Shown here: positions 1 through 8,353 of the stretch, one piece after another
How the letters are laid out: every line of letters starts with the position of its first letter
How positions within the stretch are numbered: the stretch's first letter is position 1
Assembly: GCA_013151035.1 (NCBI GenBank)
Contig: JAADJB010000020.1
Coordinates: 1 to 63,216 of the forward strand
DNA: 63,216 bases
Origin: Gammaproteobacteria bacterium
GTDB taxonomy: Bacteria > Pseudomonadota > Gammaproteobacteria > JAADJB01
Direction: 5' to 3'
The notes under the pieces: generated by a model
Told to the model about the DNA's origin: nothing
The model's input: only the letters and a program-made list of their open reading frames with translations
The model's database searches: none
Made by a program: the position numbers and the translations under genes

Positions 1-26
1 AGGTCTTTGACTTTAAGAGTGGAAGG

Positions 27-90
27 CGGGGTTTCCCCGCCAACCCTCAAAAGAATTGAAACGGGTCGCAATAGCGACCCGTTTTTTATT
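27..90 (+). terminator. Two consecutive hairpins ending in a T-run, 3' end of an off-window transcript
   Basis: The first hairpin is a GC-rich perfect stem, GGCGGGG/CCCCGCC, at 27-43. The second is ACGGGTCGC, an AATA loop, then GCGACCCGT followed by six T at about 61-87, which is a canonical rho-independent terminator. The gene it ends lies before the window, and no convincing coding sequence is seen in 1-196. Confidence 0.75.
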
Positions 91-98
91 TCAGATTC

Positions 99-121
99 TT
101 GGTGCGCAGTGCGCACCCTAC
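99..121 (+). repeat. Family A palindromic repeat (GGTGCG-N4-RCGCACC then CTACC)
   Basis: This is one of about 18 copies in the window of a short hairpin repeat. The core is an imperfect palindrome, GGTGCG-N4-RCGCACC, followed by CTAC or CTACC. It lies just after the terminator of the off-window gene. Confidence 0.8.
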
Positions 122-125
122 AGCT

Positions 126-184
126 GATTCCTGCCTGCGCGGGAATGACAGTGCCTCTTGTCATCCTCGCGAATGCGGGGATCC
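126..184. repeat. Family B palindromic repeat pair (GTCATTCCCGC / GCGGGAATGAC type)
   Basis: Two related arms (126-150 and 159-184) contain GCGGGAATGACA and TGTCATCCTCGCG and face each other to form a long imperfect hairpin. Related copies lie at 10900-10962, 15361-15391, 22963-23033 and, partly, about 61665. This copy directly abuts the IS target site. Confidence 0.7.
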
Positions 185-196
185 TGAAAATACTTC

Positions 197-1490
197 TGTT
201 AGCCCAAAGCTGTAATGTCCCCTTTGACCCAAGTTAAAATGTCCCCTTTTGAAATGGGAAGGGGCTATGACAAAGGAGATAATCACATTGAGTCATCAGG
301 AACTTGATCGGTTGTCGGTCATTCAGACCACAACAAACCATCAGATCACGCAGATTCAAGCCACACAACATCTTAAGATCAGTGCCCGGCAGGTTAAACG
401 TCTGGTTCGTGCTTATCGGAGCCAAGGGGCATCAGGGCTGGTTTCCGGCCACCGGGGTAAAGTCTCTAATAACCGAATTCCAGAGACCGTTCGTCAACAA
501 GCCCTGGCACTCATTCATGAACACTATGCAGATTTCTCACCCACCTTTGCGCATGAGAAGCTCATCGAACGGCATGGTTACCGGTTTTCCGTAGAGACCC
601 TACGTCAATGGATGATGACCGCTGGACTCTGGCAAGGTAAATCCAGAAAAAAGGCCTCGGTTCATCAGCGGCGGCCACGTCGCCCCTGTCGAGGTGAGTT
701 GATACAGATTGATGGCTCACCCCATGCCTGGTTTGAGGAACGAGGGCCCTACTGTACGCTCATCGTCTTTATAGTGATAAACACGCGATATTCCGGGTTA
801 ATCATCCCAATAAAGAAGGCGAAATCACACCGTTTACCCGTGCATTAAAAACCCTGGATATTGAACCTATCCATGCTAATACACCCCAGGCTAAAGGGCG
901 CGTCGAACGCGTCAATCAAACCCTACAGGATCGACGGGTTAAAGAAATGCGATTACAAGGTATTGATACCATTGAACAGGCAAATGATTGGCTTCCCACC
1001 TTTATCAAGGATTACAACCAACGTTTTGCGGTCGACCCCCAACACCCGCATGATGCGCACCGTGAGGTATTGCATAGTAAGGAAGATATGGCACTCATCC
1101 TTAGTCGGCACCATACCCGTAAGCTTTCAAAGAACCTGACATGCCAGTTTCATAATACCGAGTATCAGCTTCAAGGCTATGGCAAGGGTTATCGACTCAG
1201 AGGGGCCACAATCACCGTTTGCGAGGGCTTCGATGGGCATGTCACCCTTCTGCATAAAGGACGCGCCATGACCTACCGTCGATTACAACAGGGAGAAATG
1301 CCTATCCCTATTGCCGATGATAAATCCGTGCAGCATGTCGTTGAACAGGCCAAGCAACGACAACAACAAAAGTCGGGTTATAAGCCCGCCGTCGATCATC
1401 CCTGGCGACGTTATTCAGTCGATTCCACTTCCTGATAAAGGGGACATCTCTAAATGGTTTAAAAGGGGACATTTCTACTTTGGGTTGACA
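197..1490 (+). mobile_element. Insertion sequence with a defective IS1202/ISNCY-like transposase
   Basis: The ends are 26-bp imperfect inverted repeats (197-222 and 1465-1490) matching at 21 of 26 positions. Both start TGT and share CCCAAAG and AATGTCCCC. A further TGTCCCCTTT-type motif sits inside each end. The element is flanked by a 15-bp direct repeat, TCCTGAAAATACTTC, at 182-196 and 1491-1505. The repeat is 20 bp (181-200 and 1490-1509) if the shared terminal bases are counted. From memory, IS1202-type elements make unusually long target duplications, which fits. It inserted about 85 bp upstream of the polysaccharide export gene. TTGACA at 1485-1490 could act as an outward -35 box, but no good -10 is spaced correctly after it. 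Confidence 0.8.
267..1435 (+). pseudogene. IS transposase (DDE, HTH), inactivated by an internal deletion
   Basis: The first segment (to about 770) has an N-terminal helix-turn-helix region and the start of the DDE core (QIDGSPHAWFEERG). Its reading frame continues past the junction only as unrelated sequence. From about 770 the correct continuation lies in another frame, beginning YSDKHAIFR, then QAKGRVERVNQ, then the C-terminal domain to 1435. The segment that should link the first catalytic Asp region (expected FIDDATS) to YSDKH is missing. I infer loss of roughly 35-45 codons plus a frame change at about 766-772. The ATG at 267 follows AAGGGG, a good ribosome site. An intact protein would be about 430 residues. 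It is very unlikely to be active. Confidence 0.85.
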
Positions 1491-1528
1491 TCCTGAAAAT
1501 ACTTCTGTTTCAATCACCCATACTCATT

Positions 1529-1534
1529 TATAAT
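1529..1534 (+). promoter_or_regulatory. Candidate -10 box of the polysaccharide export genes
   Basis: A perfect TATAAT lies 41 bp before the start codon at 1576. The -35 region is weak (TGTTTC, 17 bp upstream) and lies at the edge of the IS target duplication. The IS therefore landed directly upstream of this promoter without destroying it. Confidence 0.4.
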
Positions 1535-1575
1535 GTCAATAAAATAATCCCTGTAATCTTCACAGCGAACAAAAT

Positions 1576-2169
1576 ATGACAAATCAAGCAAATAACTGGA
1601 TCAAACTGGCATTCATTACTCTGTTCAACCTGCTTATCACCCATGCGGCTATTGCTGACGAACAGACACCCATTAGCGACAACAATAATGCCTACCAGAT
1701 TCAGGCAGGCGATATGCTGCTTATCTCGGTATGGAAGGAAGAAGACCTCAACCGTGAAATCCTGGTGCAGCCTGACAACAGCATCAGTTTCCCATTGATA
1801 GGTAATCTATCCACTCATGGGCTAAGCGTAACGGCATTACAAACGCTACTAAAAGACAAAATCGGGACATACATCCCTGACCCTGTTATTACTGTCGCCG
1901 TACGCCAGCCGACCGGTAACAAGATCTATGTTATCGGCAAGGTTCAACGCTCGGGTGAATTTATTGCCACACGGCGCATGGATGTGATGCAGGCACTCAG
2001 TATGGCGGGAGGCACGACCCCCTTTGCATCATTGAATAACATCAAGATATTACGCCGTACCGGCAGCCAACAGATTGCTATTCCCTTTCGTTATGGCGAC
2101 GTTGAGGATGGTGAAAAACTGGAGCAAAACATTATATTGAAGAGCGGTGATATCGTTGTGGTGCCGTAA
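1576..2169 (+). CDS. Polysaccharide export outer-membrane protein (Wza/EpsE-like, SLBB domain)
   Basis: This 197-residue exported protein would form or line the outer-membrane exit for a capsular or exopolysaccharide. An N-terminal signal peptide (residues 1-27, ending AIA before Asp) is followed by a Poly_export domain (about 38-115) with the typical YQIQAGDMLLISVW opening. An SLBB-type soluble domain covers about 120-195 (KIYVIGKVQRSGEF; ILKSGDIVVVP). There is no lipobox Cys, unlike E. coli Wza. Its length and its neighbours match the export protein of exosortase-associated (XrtA/PEP-CTERM) polysaccharide loci. It overlaps the next gene by 23 bp, which implies translational coupling. Confidence 0.88.
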   Translation: MTNQANNWIKLAFITLFNLLITHAAIADEQTPISDNNNAYQIQAGDMLLISVWKEEDLNREILVQPDNSISFPLIGNLSTHGLSVTALQTLLKDKIGTYIPDPVITVAVRQPTGNKIYVIGKVQRSGEFIATRRMDVMQALSMAGGTTPFASLNNIKILRRTGSQQIAIPFRYGDVEDGEKLEQNIILKSGDIVVVP

Positions 2170-3367
2170 ACCAGCCTGTCTTTCTGGTAGCCTTATACTC
2201 ATGCTCTTATCACCTGCGGCTCAAACAGCCGAGTGGTCGTTATCGCCTTATATAACCAGCACCATCGGCTATAACGACAATCAGCTCTACTCAGCTAGAG
2301 TCAAAACCCCCTCATCTGTAGTCCGAATAAAACCAGGCATAACCTTTTCTCGAGCGACAGAAAAGGGGATGATCAGTGGCATTTTAAACCTGAGCGTGAG
2401 CCAATATGCCGCGAAAACCGTCAGGGATAGCAAAAATTACAATCTCACGCTATCCAGTAATCATCAATACAGTGAACGCAGTGCTCTAAATCTTAAGATC
2501 AAAAGCCTGCGTGAGACCTCTCAAGAAAATGATATTGGCACCGTCACACCCGAGCGCAGACAACGTAATCAGCAAACGATTAACCCCAGCTGGAGCTACA
2601 ATCTGACACAAAAGATATTCTTATCGCTCAATTACCAATACGGGCAAACCCGTTATAGCGGCTATAGCACCCTGACTGATTACAATATTCACAACCTGAC
2701 CACAGGGCTGAATTATTCCTACAATGCACGTAACCAGTTCGGTATCAATATCGCATCGAGCCTCTATAGCAGCGGCGAAAACATCTTCATTAATAGTGGG
2801 GCTATATCAACATCCAACTATGATCTATCCGCCGTCTATGCACATGATTTTTCTGAAACATTTAATGCTTCCGCATCAATAGGCAGCCGCTATACAGAGA
2901 ACACCCGCACCGCTGGCTTCATATTTGCTGGTAACCTTATTAATGTTAACGAATACACCCTATACGGATCAGGAATGACCTTCTCTGGCTCACTCAAAAA
3001 ACAATTTCAGAAAGTCTTACTCAATGCCAAGCTATCGCGTAATGTATCACCGAGCTCCACCGGTGGCATGTCATTAAATGATAATATCAGTGTTACAAGC
3101 AATTACTCATGGGATGAGAAACTTTCTTTTAATCTGGGGTTCGCATCCAGCTTTATACAAAACAACAATATTAATACCACTATTTCCGACCGATCATCGC
3201 TGCGCCTCCTGTTGGGGATGAGCTGGAAATTTAACAAACAACTACGACTAGGATTAAATTATTCACATCGGCGCCAGGATAATGGCTACGGCGACGGTTA
3301 TGCTCCCATTAACAATATCGATCTGCGTCTGGAATACCGTCCCGTAAAGACATCAATATCAAGATAA
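2147..3367 (+). CDS. Outer-membrane beta-barrel protein of the exopolysaccharide locus
   Basis: This 406-residue protein starts at a GTG inside the 3' end of the export gene. The N-terminus is a signal peptide ending near AAQTA-EW. The rest is Ser/Asn/Tyr-rich with alternating hydrophobic residues (LNLKIKSL, SLNYQYGQTRYSGYS, GLNYSHRRQD), typical of an outer-membrane barrel. Position and size match the PEP-CTERM-system-associated outer-membrane protein family usually found between the SLBB exporter and the chain-length regulator. A role in polymer export or anchoring is inferred. The last residues do not end in an aromatic, and the strand count was not determined. Confidence 0.75.
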   Translation: MISLWCRKPACLSGSLILMLLSPAAQTAEWSLSPYITSTIGYNDNQLYSARVKTPSSVVRIKPGITFSRATEKGMISGILNLSVSQYAAKTVRDSKNYNLTLSSNHQYSERSALNLKIKSLRETSQENDIGTVTPERRQRNQQTINPSWSYNLTQKIFLSLNYQYGQTRYSGYSTLTDYNIHNLTTGLNYSYNARNQFGINIASSLYSSGENIFINSGAISTSNYDLSAVYAHDFSETFNASASIGSRYTENTRTAGFIFAGNLINVNEYTLYGSGMTFSGSLKKQFQKVLLNAKLSRNVSPSSTGGMSLNDNISVTSNYSWDEKLSFNLGFASSFIQNNNINTTISDRSSLRLLLGMSWKFNKQLRLGLNYSHRRQDNGYGDGYAPINNIDLRLEYRPVKTSISR

Positions 3368-3470
3368 ATCAACCAGTTAACGAAAATATAAAAATATAGC
3401 TTAAACTTATCAAAAAATGTGCCAATATAACTCTCGAACCTAAATATACAGAACACTAAAAGACACCTCT

Positions 3471-5210
3471 ATGGAAGAACAAACAAAAGAACTCAGTGAA
3501 TACCTTGACGCATTCAAACGTCGTCGCGGTCTAATCCTTATTGTTACAATGGCGATTAGCATTATAGGTATCGCTGTTGCAATGCTCCTGCCACCCAGCT
3601 ACAAATCTTCGGCAACCATTCTGATTGAGGCACAGGAGATACCGCAAGATCTCATTCGCTCTACCGTCACCAGTTATGCCAGTGAGCGCATCCAGGTCAT
3701 CAGTCAGCGTGTAATGACCCGTAAAAACCTCCTGGAACTGGTTGATAAATATAATCTGTACGCAGATCGCCGCAAGAAAGAAACCACTGAAGAAATTGTT
3801 GGCCGTATGCGTGAAAACATTGATCTGAATATGATTCAATCCGATGTTATCACCCCAGGCAGCGGTTCAATGACGGCCACTATCGCCTTCACCCTCAGCT
3901 ACACGGGCGAAAACCCGGCTATGGTACAAAAGGTAACCAGTGAGCTGACTTCACTCTACCTGAACGAAAATCTCAAGACCCGTACCGAAAAAACAGCGGA
4001 AACCTACCAATTCCTAACGGCCGAGTCTGAACGCCTGAGTAACCGTATTGGGGAATTAGACAAGAGCCTGGCTGATTTTAAGGAAATCAATCTCCATCGC
4101 CTGCCCGAACTCAAGAGCCTGAACATGCAGTTAATGGAGCGCACCGAGGCTAACCTGCGTGATACAGAGAATCAAATACGCGCCTCCGAGGGGCAAAAAC
4201 GTTATATTGAAGGTCAGTTGGCAACCATACTACCCAATGCCCCTGCATTGGGTAGTATGGCTATAACTGACCCACTGGTTCGCTTGAAAATACTACGCGT
4301 AGAACTCCTGAGTGCCTCAACAAAATATACCGAAGGACACCCGGATCTAATTGCACTACAACGTCAGGTACGCGCACTGGAAGAAGAGACCGGTGACCTC
4401 AGTGGATCGTCCCTCGAAGATGAACGCATCAAGGAATTACGCAGTGAATTAATTACCCTGAAGGAACGTTACTCCGATACCCACCCTGATATTGTTAAAC
4501 TCAAGCGTGAGCTCAAGGATCTGGAACGCAAGGCAAAATCCAAAGTAGAGCATGTCGAGAATATAGATGATATTACCAATCCAGCCTATATCTCTCTGCA
4601 TACCCAATTAGAAACCATCAACAGTGAGATCCATGCGTTACAGGAACGTAAAGAAGACTTGCAAAGCAAAATGCTGGATTATGAACAACGTCTGATTGAG
4701 ACACCTCAGGTCGAGCGTGCCTTTAGCGCCTTATCCAGAGACTATGACAATACTGTCGCGCGCTACCAGGAGATTAAGGCCAAGGAATTAGAGGCTCGTA
4801 TTGCCCAGAAACTAGAGCAGGAACGCAAGGGAGAACGTTTCACCCTGATTGAACCGCCCCAGTTCCCGGAAGAACCTACCAGCCCTAATCGCCCTGGAAT
4901 TATCTTTATTAGTATCGTACTGGCACTGGGTTGTGGTGTTGGCAGTGCCGCCTTGCTGGAGGCTCTTGATGATGCCATTCGCAGCCCTCGTGCCGTTGCC
5001 AACATTCTGACCGCAGCTCCGTTGGCATCCATTCCACTGACACTGGATCCGGGCGAGATTCTAAAGCGACCCAAACGTCGCTGGTGGATACTCCTCGCAC
5101 TTATTATTACTGCCATTACCGGCGCACTTATTATTCACTTTTTTGTAACGCCACTTGATGTACTCTGGTTCAGGGCGCTACGCAAGATTGATCGCATAAC
5201 AGATCTATAG
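3471..5210 (+). CDS. Polysaccharide chain-length determinant (Wzz/GumC-like, XrtA type)
   Basis: This 579-residue inner-membrane co-polymerase would set polymer length and couple to the cytoplasmic kinase that follows. TM1 is at about residues 18-38 (ILIVTMAISIIGIAVAMLL) and a Wzz domain follows. Long periplasmic coiled coils span about 165-430. A Pro-rich segment (PPQFPEEPTSPNRPG) precedes TM2 at about 478-498. An additional hydrophobic segment lies near 540-560. The motif Y-x2-x-HPD-x5-L-x-R occurs twice (YTEGHPDLIALQRQ and YSDTHPDIVKLKRE), which suggests an internal duplication of the coiled coil. The DNA at 4225-4260 is a perfect 16-bp inverted repeat inside the gene. A start SD is not obvious. 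Confidence 0.88.
   Translation: MEEQTKELSEYLDAFKRRRGLILIVTMAISIIGIAVAMLLPPSYKSSATILIEAQEIPQDLIRSTVTSYASERIQVISQRVMTRKNLLELVDKYNLYADRRKKETTEEIVGRMRENIDLNMIQSDVITPGSGSMTATIAFTLSYTGENPAMVQKVTSELTSLYLNENLKTRTEKTAETYQFLTAESERLSNRIGELDKSLADFKEINLHRLPELKSLNMQLMERTEANLRDTENQIRASEGQKRYIEGQLATILPNAPALGSMAITDPLVRLKILRVELLSASTKYTEGHPDLIALQRQVRALEEETGDLSGSSLEDERIKELRSELITLKERYSDTHPDIVKLKRELKDLERKAKSKVEHVENIDDITNPAYISLHTQLETINSEIHALQERKEDLQSKMLDYEQRLIETPQVERAFSALSRDYDNTVARYQEIKAKELEARIAQKLEQERKGERFTLIEPPQFPEEPTSPNRPGIIFISIVLALGCGVGSAALLEALDDAIRSPRAVANILTAAPLASIPLTLDPGEILKRPKRRWWILLALIITAITGALIIHFFVTPLDVLWFRALRKIDRITDL
4225..4260. repeat. Perfect 16-bp inverted repeat with 4-nt loop inside the chain-length gene
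   Basis: The arm CCATACTACCCAATGC (4225-4240), the loop CCCT, and its exact reverse complement (4245-4260) lie wholly within coding sequence. They encode the residues ILPNAPALGSM. It would be a very stable mRNA or cruciform hairpin. It is not part of the dispersed repeat families. Confidence 0.9.
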
Positions 5211-5227
5211 GAAGTCAGGACACCCCA

Positions 5228-6034
5228 ATGGAACGAATCAAACAAGCACTAGAAAAGGCGCGTCTGGAACGCGAAAGCGGTCAAACCAATCGCTCGCGTA
5301 TCCAGGCTGATGCTCCCGAAGCCAATCCTGAAACGGATGTTATCAGTTACACCAATACCAAGACCGTCTCTGTTTCCAGAGAGGATTTGCGCAAGAAACA
5401 TATTGTCAGTGGCTATGAGTCCGGTCAATTTACTGATGCCTACAAGATGCTGCGCACCCAGGTATTGCACCGTCTCGAAAAAAATGACTGGAATGTACTT
5501 GCTGTTACCAGCCCTAAAGAAGGTGAAGGCAAGACTCTAACGGCAATCAATCTTGCTATTAGTATCGCCATGGAGGTTAGCTACACCGTATTACTGGTCG
5601 ATGCCAACCTGCGCCACCCCAGTATCCACGAATACTTCGATATTCCTTCCAACAAAGGTCTCAGCGATTATCTGCTGGATCCCTCAATATCATTACCTGA
5701 ACTACTGGTGCACCCGGAAGAAAGTGAAAACGTGGTGATTCTACCGGCTGGCAGCCCGCAGATAAATTCATCCGAGATGTTGAGTTCGCCGCGCATGCAG
5801 CACCTGGTGGAGGATATGAAATCTTACTACAAGAAAAGAATTATCATCTTTGATTTACCACCCGTACTCACGACACCGGATACGCTCGCCTTTATGCCCC
5901 ACATGGATGCTGCATTAATCGTACTTGAAAATGGTAAAACCAGTATCCGAAGCCTCAAGGATACCATGCCATTACTGGATCATATCAATGTCATTGGCAC
6001 CGTCCTGAACAAGACACCCAGCCCAATAGCTTAA
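5228..6034 (+). CDS. XrtA-associated-type tyrosine autokinase (BY-kinase/CpsD-like ATPase)
   Basis: This 268-residue cytoplasmic P-loop kinase is the partner of the chain-length protein. Walker A is SPKEGEGKT (residues 95-103), Walker A' is VLLVDANLRH (121-130) and Walker B is IIIFDLPP (205-212). The N-terminus (MERIKQALEKARLERES) is the usual short amphipathic helix. AGGA upstream of the ATG is a plausible ribosome site, and the gap to the preceding gene is 17 bp. The C-terminus ends NKTPSPIA and lacks the Tyr-rich tail used for autophosphorylation in Wzc/CpsD kinases. If it is phosphorylated, the sites must lie elsewhere. Confidence 0.87.
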   Translation: MERIKQALEKARLERESGQTNRSRIQADAPEANPETDVISYTNTKTVSVSREDLRKKHIVSGYESGQFTDAYKMLRTQVLHRLEKNDWNVLAVTSPKEGEGKTLTAINLAISIAMEVSYTVLLVDANLRHPSIHEYFDIPSNKGLSDYLLDPSISLPELLVHPEESENVVILPAGSPQINSSEMLSSPRMQHLVEDMKSYYKKRIIIFDLPPVLTTPDTLAFMPHMDAALIVLENGKTSIRSLKDTMPLLDHINVIGTVLNKTPSPIA

Positions 6035-6047
6035 TTGGTTTTTATTT

Positions 6048-6884
6048 ATGTATGAATCATTTTATGGTCTAAAGGAAAAACCCTTTTCCCTGTTGCCTGA
6101 CCCCTCATTTCTATATATGAGCAGTAAGCATCGCATGGCGTTGGTAATGCTTGAATATGGTCTGATGAATCAGGCAGGGTTTACTGTTATTAGTGGTGGG
6201 ATTGGCACCGGCAAGACCACGCTGATTCGGCACCTGCTCAATAATATGGATCAGGAACATACCGTCGGTCTGTTATCGAATACACACAGCTCATTTGGTG
6301 AATTACTGCAATGGATACTGTTATCCTTTGGTATCAAGCATACCGGCGATGACAAGGCGAGCATGTATCAGGACTTCATCAACTTTGTCATCAATGAATA
6401 TGCTCACAAGCGCCGCACCGTTCTGATTGTCGACGAAGCGCAGAATATGTCTGCCGAGACCCTGGAAGAGCTACGCATGTTATCCAATGTGAATGCCGAC
6501 AAGGATCAGGTATTACAAATCATCCTGGTGGGTCAGAAAGAGTTACGGGAGACACTGCAACGCCCTGACCTGGTACAGTTTGCCCAGCGCGTTGCCTCAG
6601 ACTATCATCTTGAAGGACTCAGTGAAGAAGAGACAGCGACCTATATCCGTCACCGTCTCACAGTGGTTGGTGCCACCGATGAAGGTATATTCGACGACGC
6701 TGCCTGCAAGGAAGTCTATAGGAATACCGGCGGAGTCCCCCGTTTAATCAATCTCCTCTGTGATACGGCACTGGTCTATGGCTTTGCGGAACAAACAGAT
6801 CATATCAGTGCGGACCTGGTGGGTGAAGTTGCCCGTGAAAAACAACAGGGCGGGTTGTTTCCCAAGCCGATTGATGAGGCATAA
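6048..6884 (+). CDS. AAA ATPase of the exopolysaccharide locus (ExeA-like, XrtA-associated)
   Basis: This is a 278-residue cytoplasmic ATPase. The opening MYESFYGLKEKPFSLLPDP is the hallmark of ExeA/GspA-like ATPases. Walker A is GGIGTGKTT (50-58) and Walker B is VLIVDEAQN (125-133). A sensor/arginine region follows (GGVPRLINLLCD). Such ATPases occur regularly in exosortase-linked polysaccharide loci, next to the tyrosine kinase as here, 13 bp downstream. Its exact job is not established. The alternative reading, a general secretion ATPase for the nearby T2SS, is less likely given the operon. Confidence 0.85.
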   Translation: MYESFYGLKEKPFSLLPDPSFLYMSSKHRMALVMLEYGLMNQAGFTVISGGIGTGKTTLIRHLLNNMDQEHTVGLLSNTHSSFGELLQWILLSFGIKHTGDDKASMYQDFINFVINEYAHKRRTVLIVDEAQNMSAETLEELRMLSNVNADKDQVLQIILVGQKELRETLQRPDLVQFAQRVASDYHLEGLSEEETATYIRHRLTVVGATDEGIFDDAACKEVYRNTGGVPRLINLLCDTALVYGFAEQTDHISADLVGEVAREKQQGGLFPKPIDEA

Positions 6885-6902
6885 AAAGCCTCAACACAGA
6901 AC

Positions 6903-7271
6903 ATGAATACCCTGTTTTTCAACCCCTGGCTCCACCGTATTCTGTTTATCAGTTGGGCCGCTACCATCTTCTTTATGTCTGGCAGAGCACACATAGCAAC
7001 CCCGATCATTTTCCAGGCTCAGGACAAGCTTGTTCATGCAATAGCCTACGGCGCACTGGCATTTTTTCTAGCGGGTGCATTACAGCAATGGATCAAAAAA
7101 GATGGCACAAGGTTTTTCACCGCCTGCCTTGTGGTTATCCTATATGGCATTAGTGATGAGTGGCATCAATATTACACACCCGGTCGACATGCGGATATTT
7201 ACGATGTCATCGCCGATGCTGTTGGCGCTATTCTGGGGGTCGGGTTGTTTTATCTTCTATCCCGGAAATGA
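6903..7271 (+). CDS. VanZ-like small membrane protein
   Basis: This 122-residue protein has three to four hydrophobic segments (about 10-28, 43-62, 72-90 and 103-120). It carries the VanZ-family signature YGISDEWHQYYTPGRHADI followed by a glycine-rich last helix. VanZ-like genes commonly close exosortase-associated polysaccharide operons. It lies 18 bp after the ATPase and is the last + strand gene of the block. Function in polymer export is inferred only. Confidence 0.8.
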   Translation: MNTLFFNPWLHRILFISWAATIFFMSGRAHIATPIIFQAQDKLVHAIAYGALAFFLAGALQQWIKKDGTRFFTACLVVILYGISDEWHQYYTPGRHADIYDVIADAVGAILGVGLFYLLSRK

Positions 7272-7272
7272 T

Positions 7273-7296
7273 GGTGCGCGGTGCGCGCACCCTACC
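7273..7296 (-). repeat. Family A palindromic repeat between vanZ-like gene and yrfG
   Basis: This GGTGCG-type hairpin followed by CTACC sits one base beyond the yrfG stop codon (7298-7300), between convergent genes. Read on the minus strand it directly follows the yrfG stop and could cap that mRNA. Confidence 0.8.
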
Positions 7297-7297
7297 T

Positions 7298-7957
7298 TTA
7301 TAAACCCTGAAGGATATCGGCAAAGCTATCAATGCCGTTAAACTCTTCGGTATCCTTATCGGCCTTCATGGTATCGGGTTTACGCACAGCCAGTAGATGC
7401 TGAATACCGTATTGCTGTGCTGAACGTAGCACGGAAAGGCTATCATCCACAAACAAGGTGCGCTGTGGATCAAAGGGATGCTGCTCTCTTAATTTATCCC
7501 AGAAGGCAGCTTCTTCCTTCGGCATCCCGAGATCATGGGCACAAATAATATGATCGAAATAAGGACTTAACTGTGTCTCTTCCATCTTTAACAGCAAGCT
7601 TTTCTGGTGTGCATTGGTCACCAGCAGAATATGTTTACCCGCCGCACGCAGGCCATCAAGAAAGGTCTTCACATGAGGCAGAATACCAATAAGATGCCGC
7701 ACCTCACGCTTTAACATCTCAATATCCAGATCCAGTTCCCGGCTCCAGTAATCCAGACAATACCAATTCATGGTGCCTTCGATCTCACGAAAGGTGGTAT
7801 AGAGTTGGTCTCTGGCATCACGCAGCTGCATACCATGATGCTGGGCATAACGGAGTGGCACATGTTCCTGCCAGAAATGATTATCAAAATTCAGATCCAG
7901 TAAGGTGCCATCCATATCCAGCATCACGGTATCAATCTGTGCCCAGGGCAGGTTCAC
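7298..7957 (-). CDS. yrfG: GMP/IMP nucleotidase YrfG-like HAD hydrolase
   Basis: This 219-residue soluble HAD-superfamily phosphatase is expected to dephosphorylate purine 5'-nucleotides. HAD motif I is LDMDGTLLD (catalytic Asp14, Asp16), motif II is LLVTNAH (about 108-114), and the motif III Lys lies near GMPKEE. Motif IV is LFVDDSL. The WQEHVP and DYWSREL segments are typical of YrfG. The GTG start (7957-7955) abuts the stop of the upstream Cys-cluster gene, so it belongs to the tail of the T2SS transcription unit. Confidence 0.85.
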   Translation of the reverse strand: MNLPWAQIDTVMLDMDGTLLDLNFDNHFWQEHVPLRYAQHHGMQLRDARDQLYTTFREIEGTMNWYCLDYWSRELDLDIEMLKREVRHLIGILPHVKTFLDGLRAAGKHILLVTNAHQKSLLLKMEETQLSPYFDHIICAHDLGMPKEEAAFWDKLREQHPFDPQRTLFVDDSLSVLRSAQQYGIQHLLAVRKPDTMKADKDTEEFNGIDSFADILQGL

Positions 7958-8353
7958 TTACTTACCCCAGCGCTTGTAACGTTTTTTACAATATTTCAAC
8001 AGGCTTTTATAACCATCAAAGAACAAATCAAAGCTATCTTCAGCAGGGGCATCATATTCACAATAATCATTGGTATGATCACGACAAACCAAAGGACGTG
8101 TATCATAAATACCGCAACGGCCATCATCAAGTAAATGGGTGCAGGGGTTATTGATCAGCAGATACCAACCATCCTCATCCTTATAGGCCTGGATATTCTG
8201 ATGCGAGACCTGCCACAGGATATGTTCAAAATCCTGTTTGGAACGCGGGGTATCAATCTCCTGTGTAAGATAAGTACAACACTTGGAGTTGGTACACAGA
8301 TCACACTTATTCTCTGTTGTAACCTTGATATTAGTTGCTACAAATTTTGCCAT
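7958..8353 (-). CDS. YkgJ-family cysteine-cluster protein (131 aa)
   Basis: This is a small Cys-rich protein of the YkgJ/CxxCxxCC type, thought to bind a zinc or iron-sulfur centre; its biochemical role is unknown. Visible cysteines are KCDLCTNSKCCTY (residues 16-26), NPCTH, RCGIYD and LVCRDHTNDYCEYD. Its ATG overlaps the gspN stop by one base (TAATG) and its stop abuts yrfG, so it is translationally coupled to the secretion genes. A longer paralogue lies at 23355-24218. Confidence 0.8.
   Translation of the reverse strand: MAKFVATNIKVTTENKCDLCTNSKCCTYLTQEIDTPRSKQDFEHILWQVSHQNIQAYKDEDGWYLLINNPCTHLLDDGRCGIYDTRPLVCRDHTNDYCEYDAPAEDSFDLFFDGYKSLLKYCKKRYKRWGK

Noticed and set aside
7-237. Open frame across the left edge
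   Set aside because: It runs through a terminator and two palindromic repeats and has no protein-like composition.
1485-1513. Outward hybrid promoter from the IS right end
   Set aside because: TTGACA is perfect, but no -10-like hexamer occurs 16-18 bp downstream; the TATAAT at 1529 is too far.
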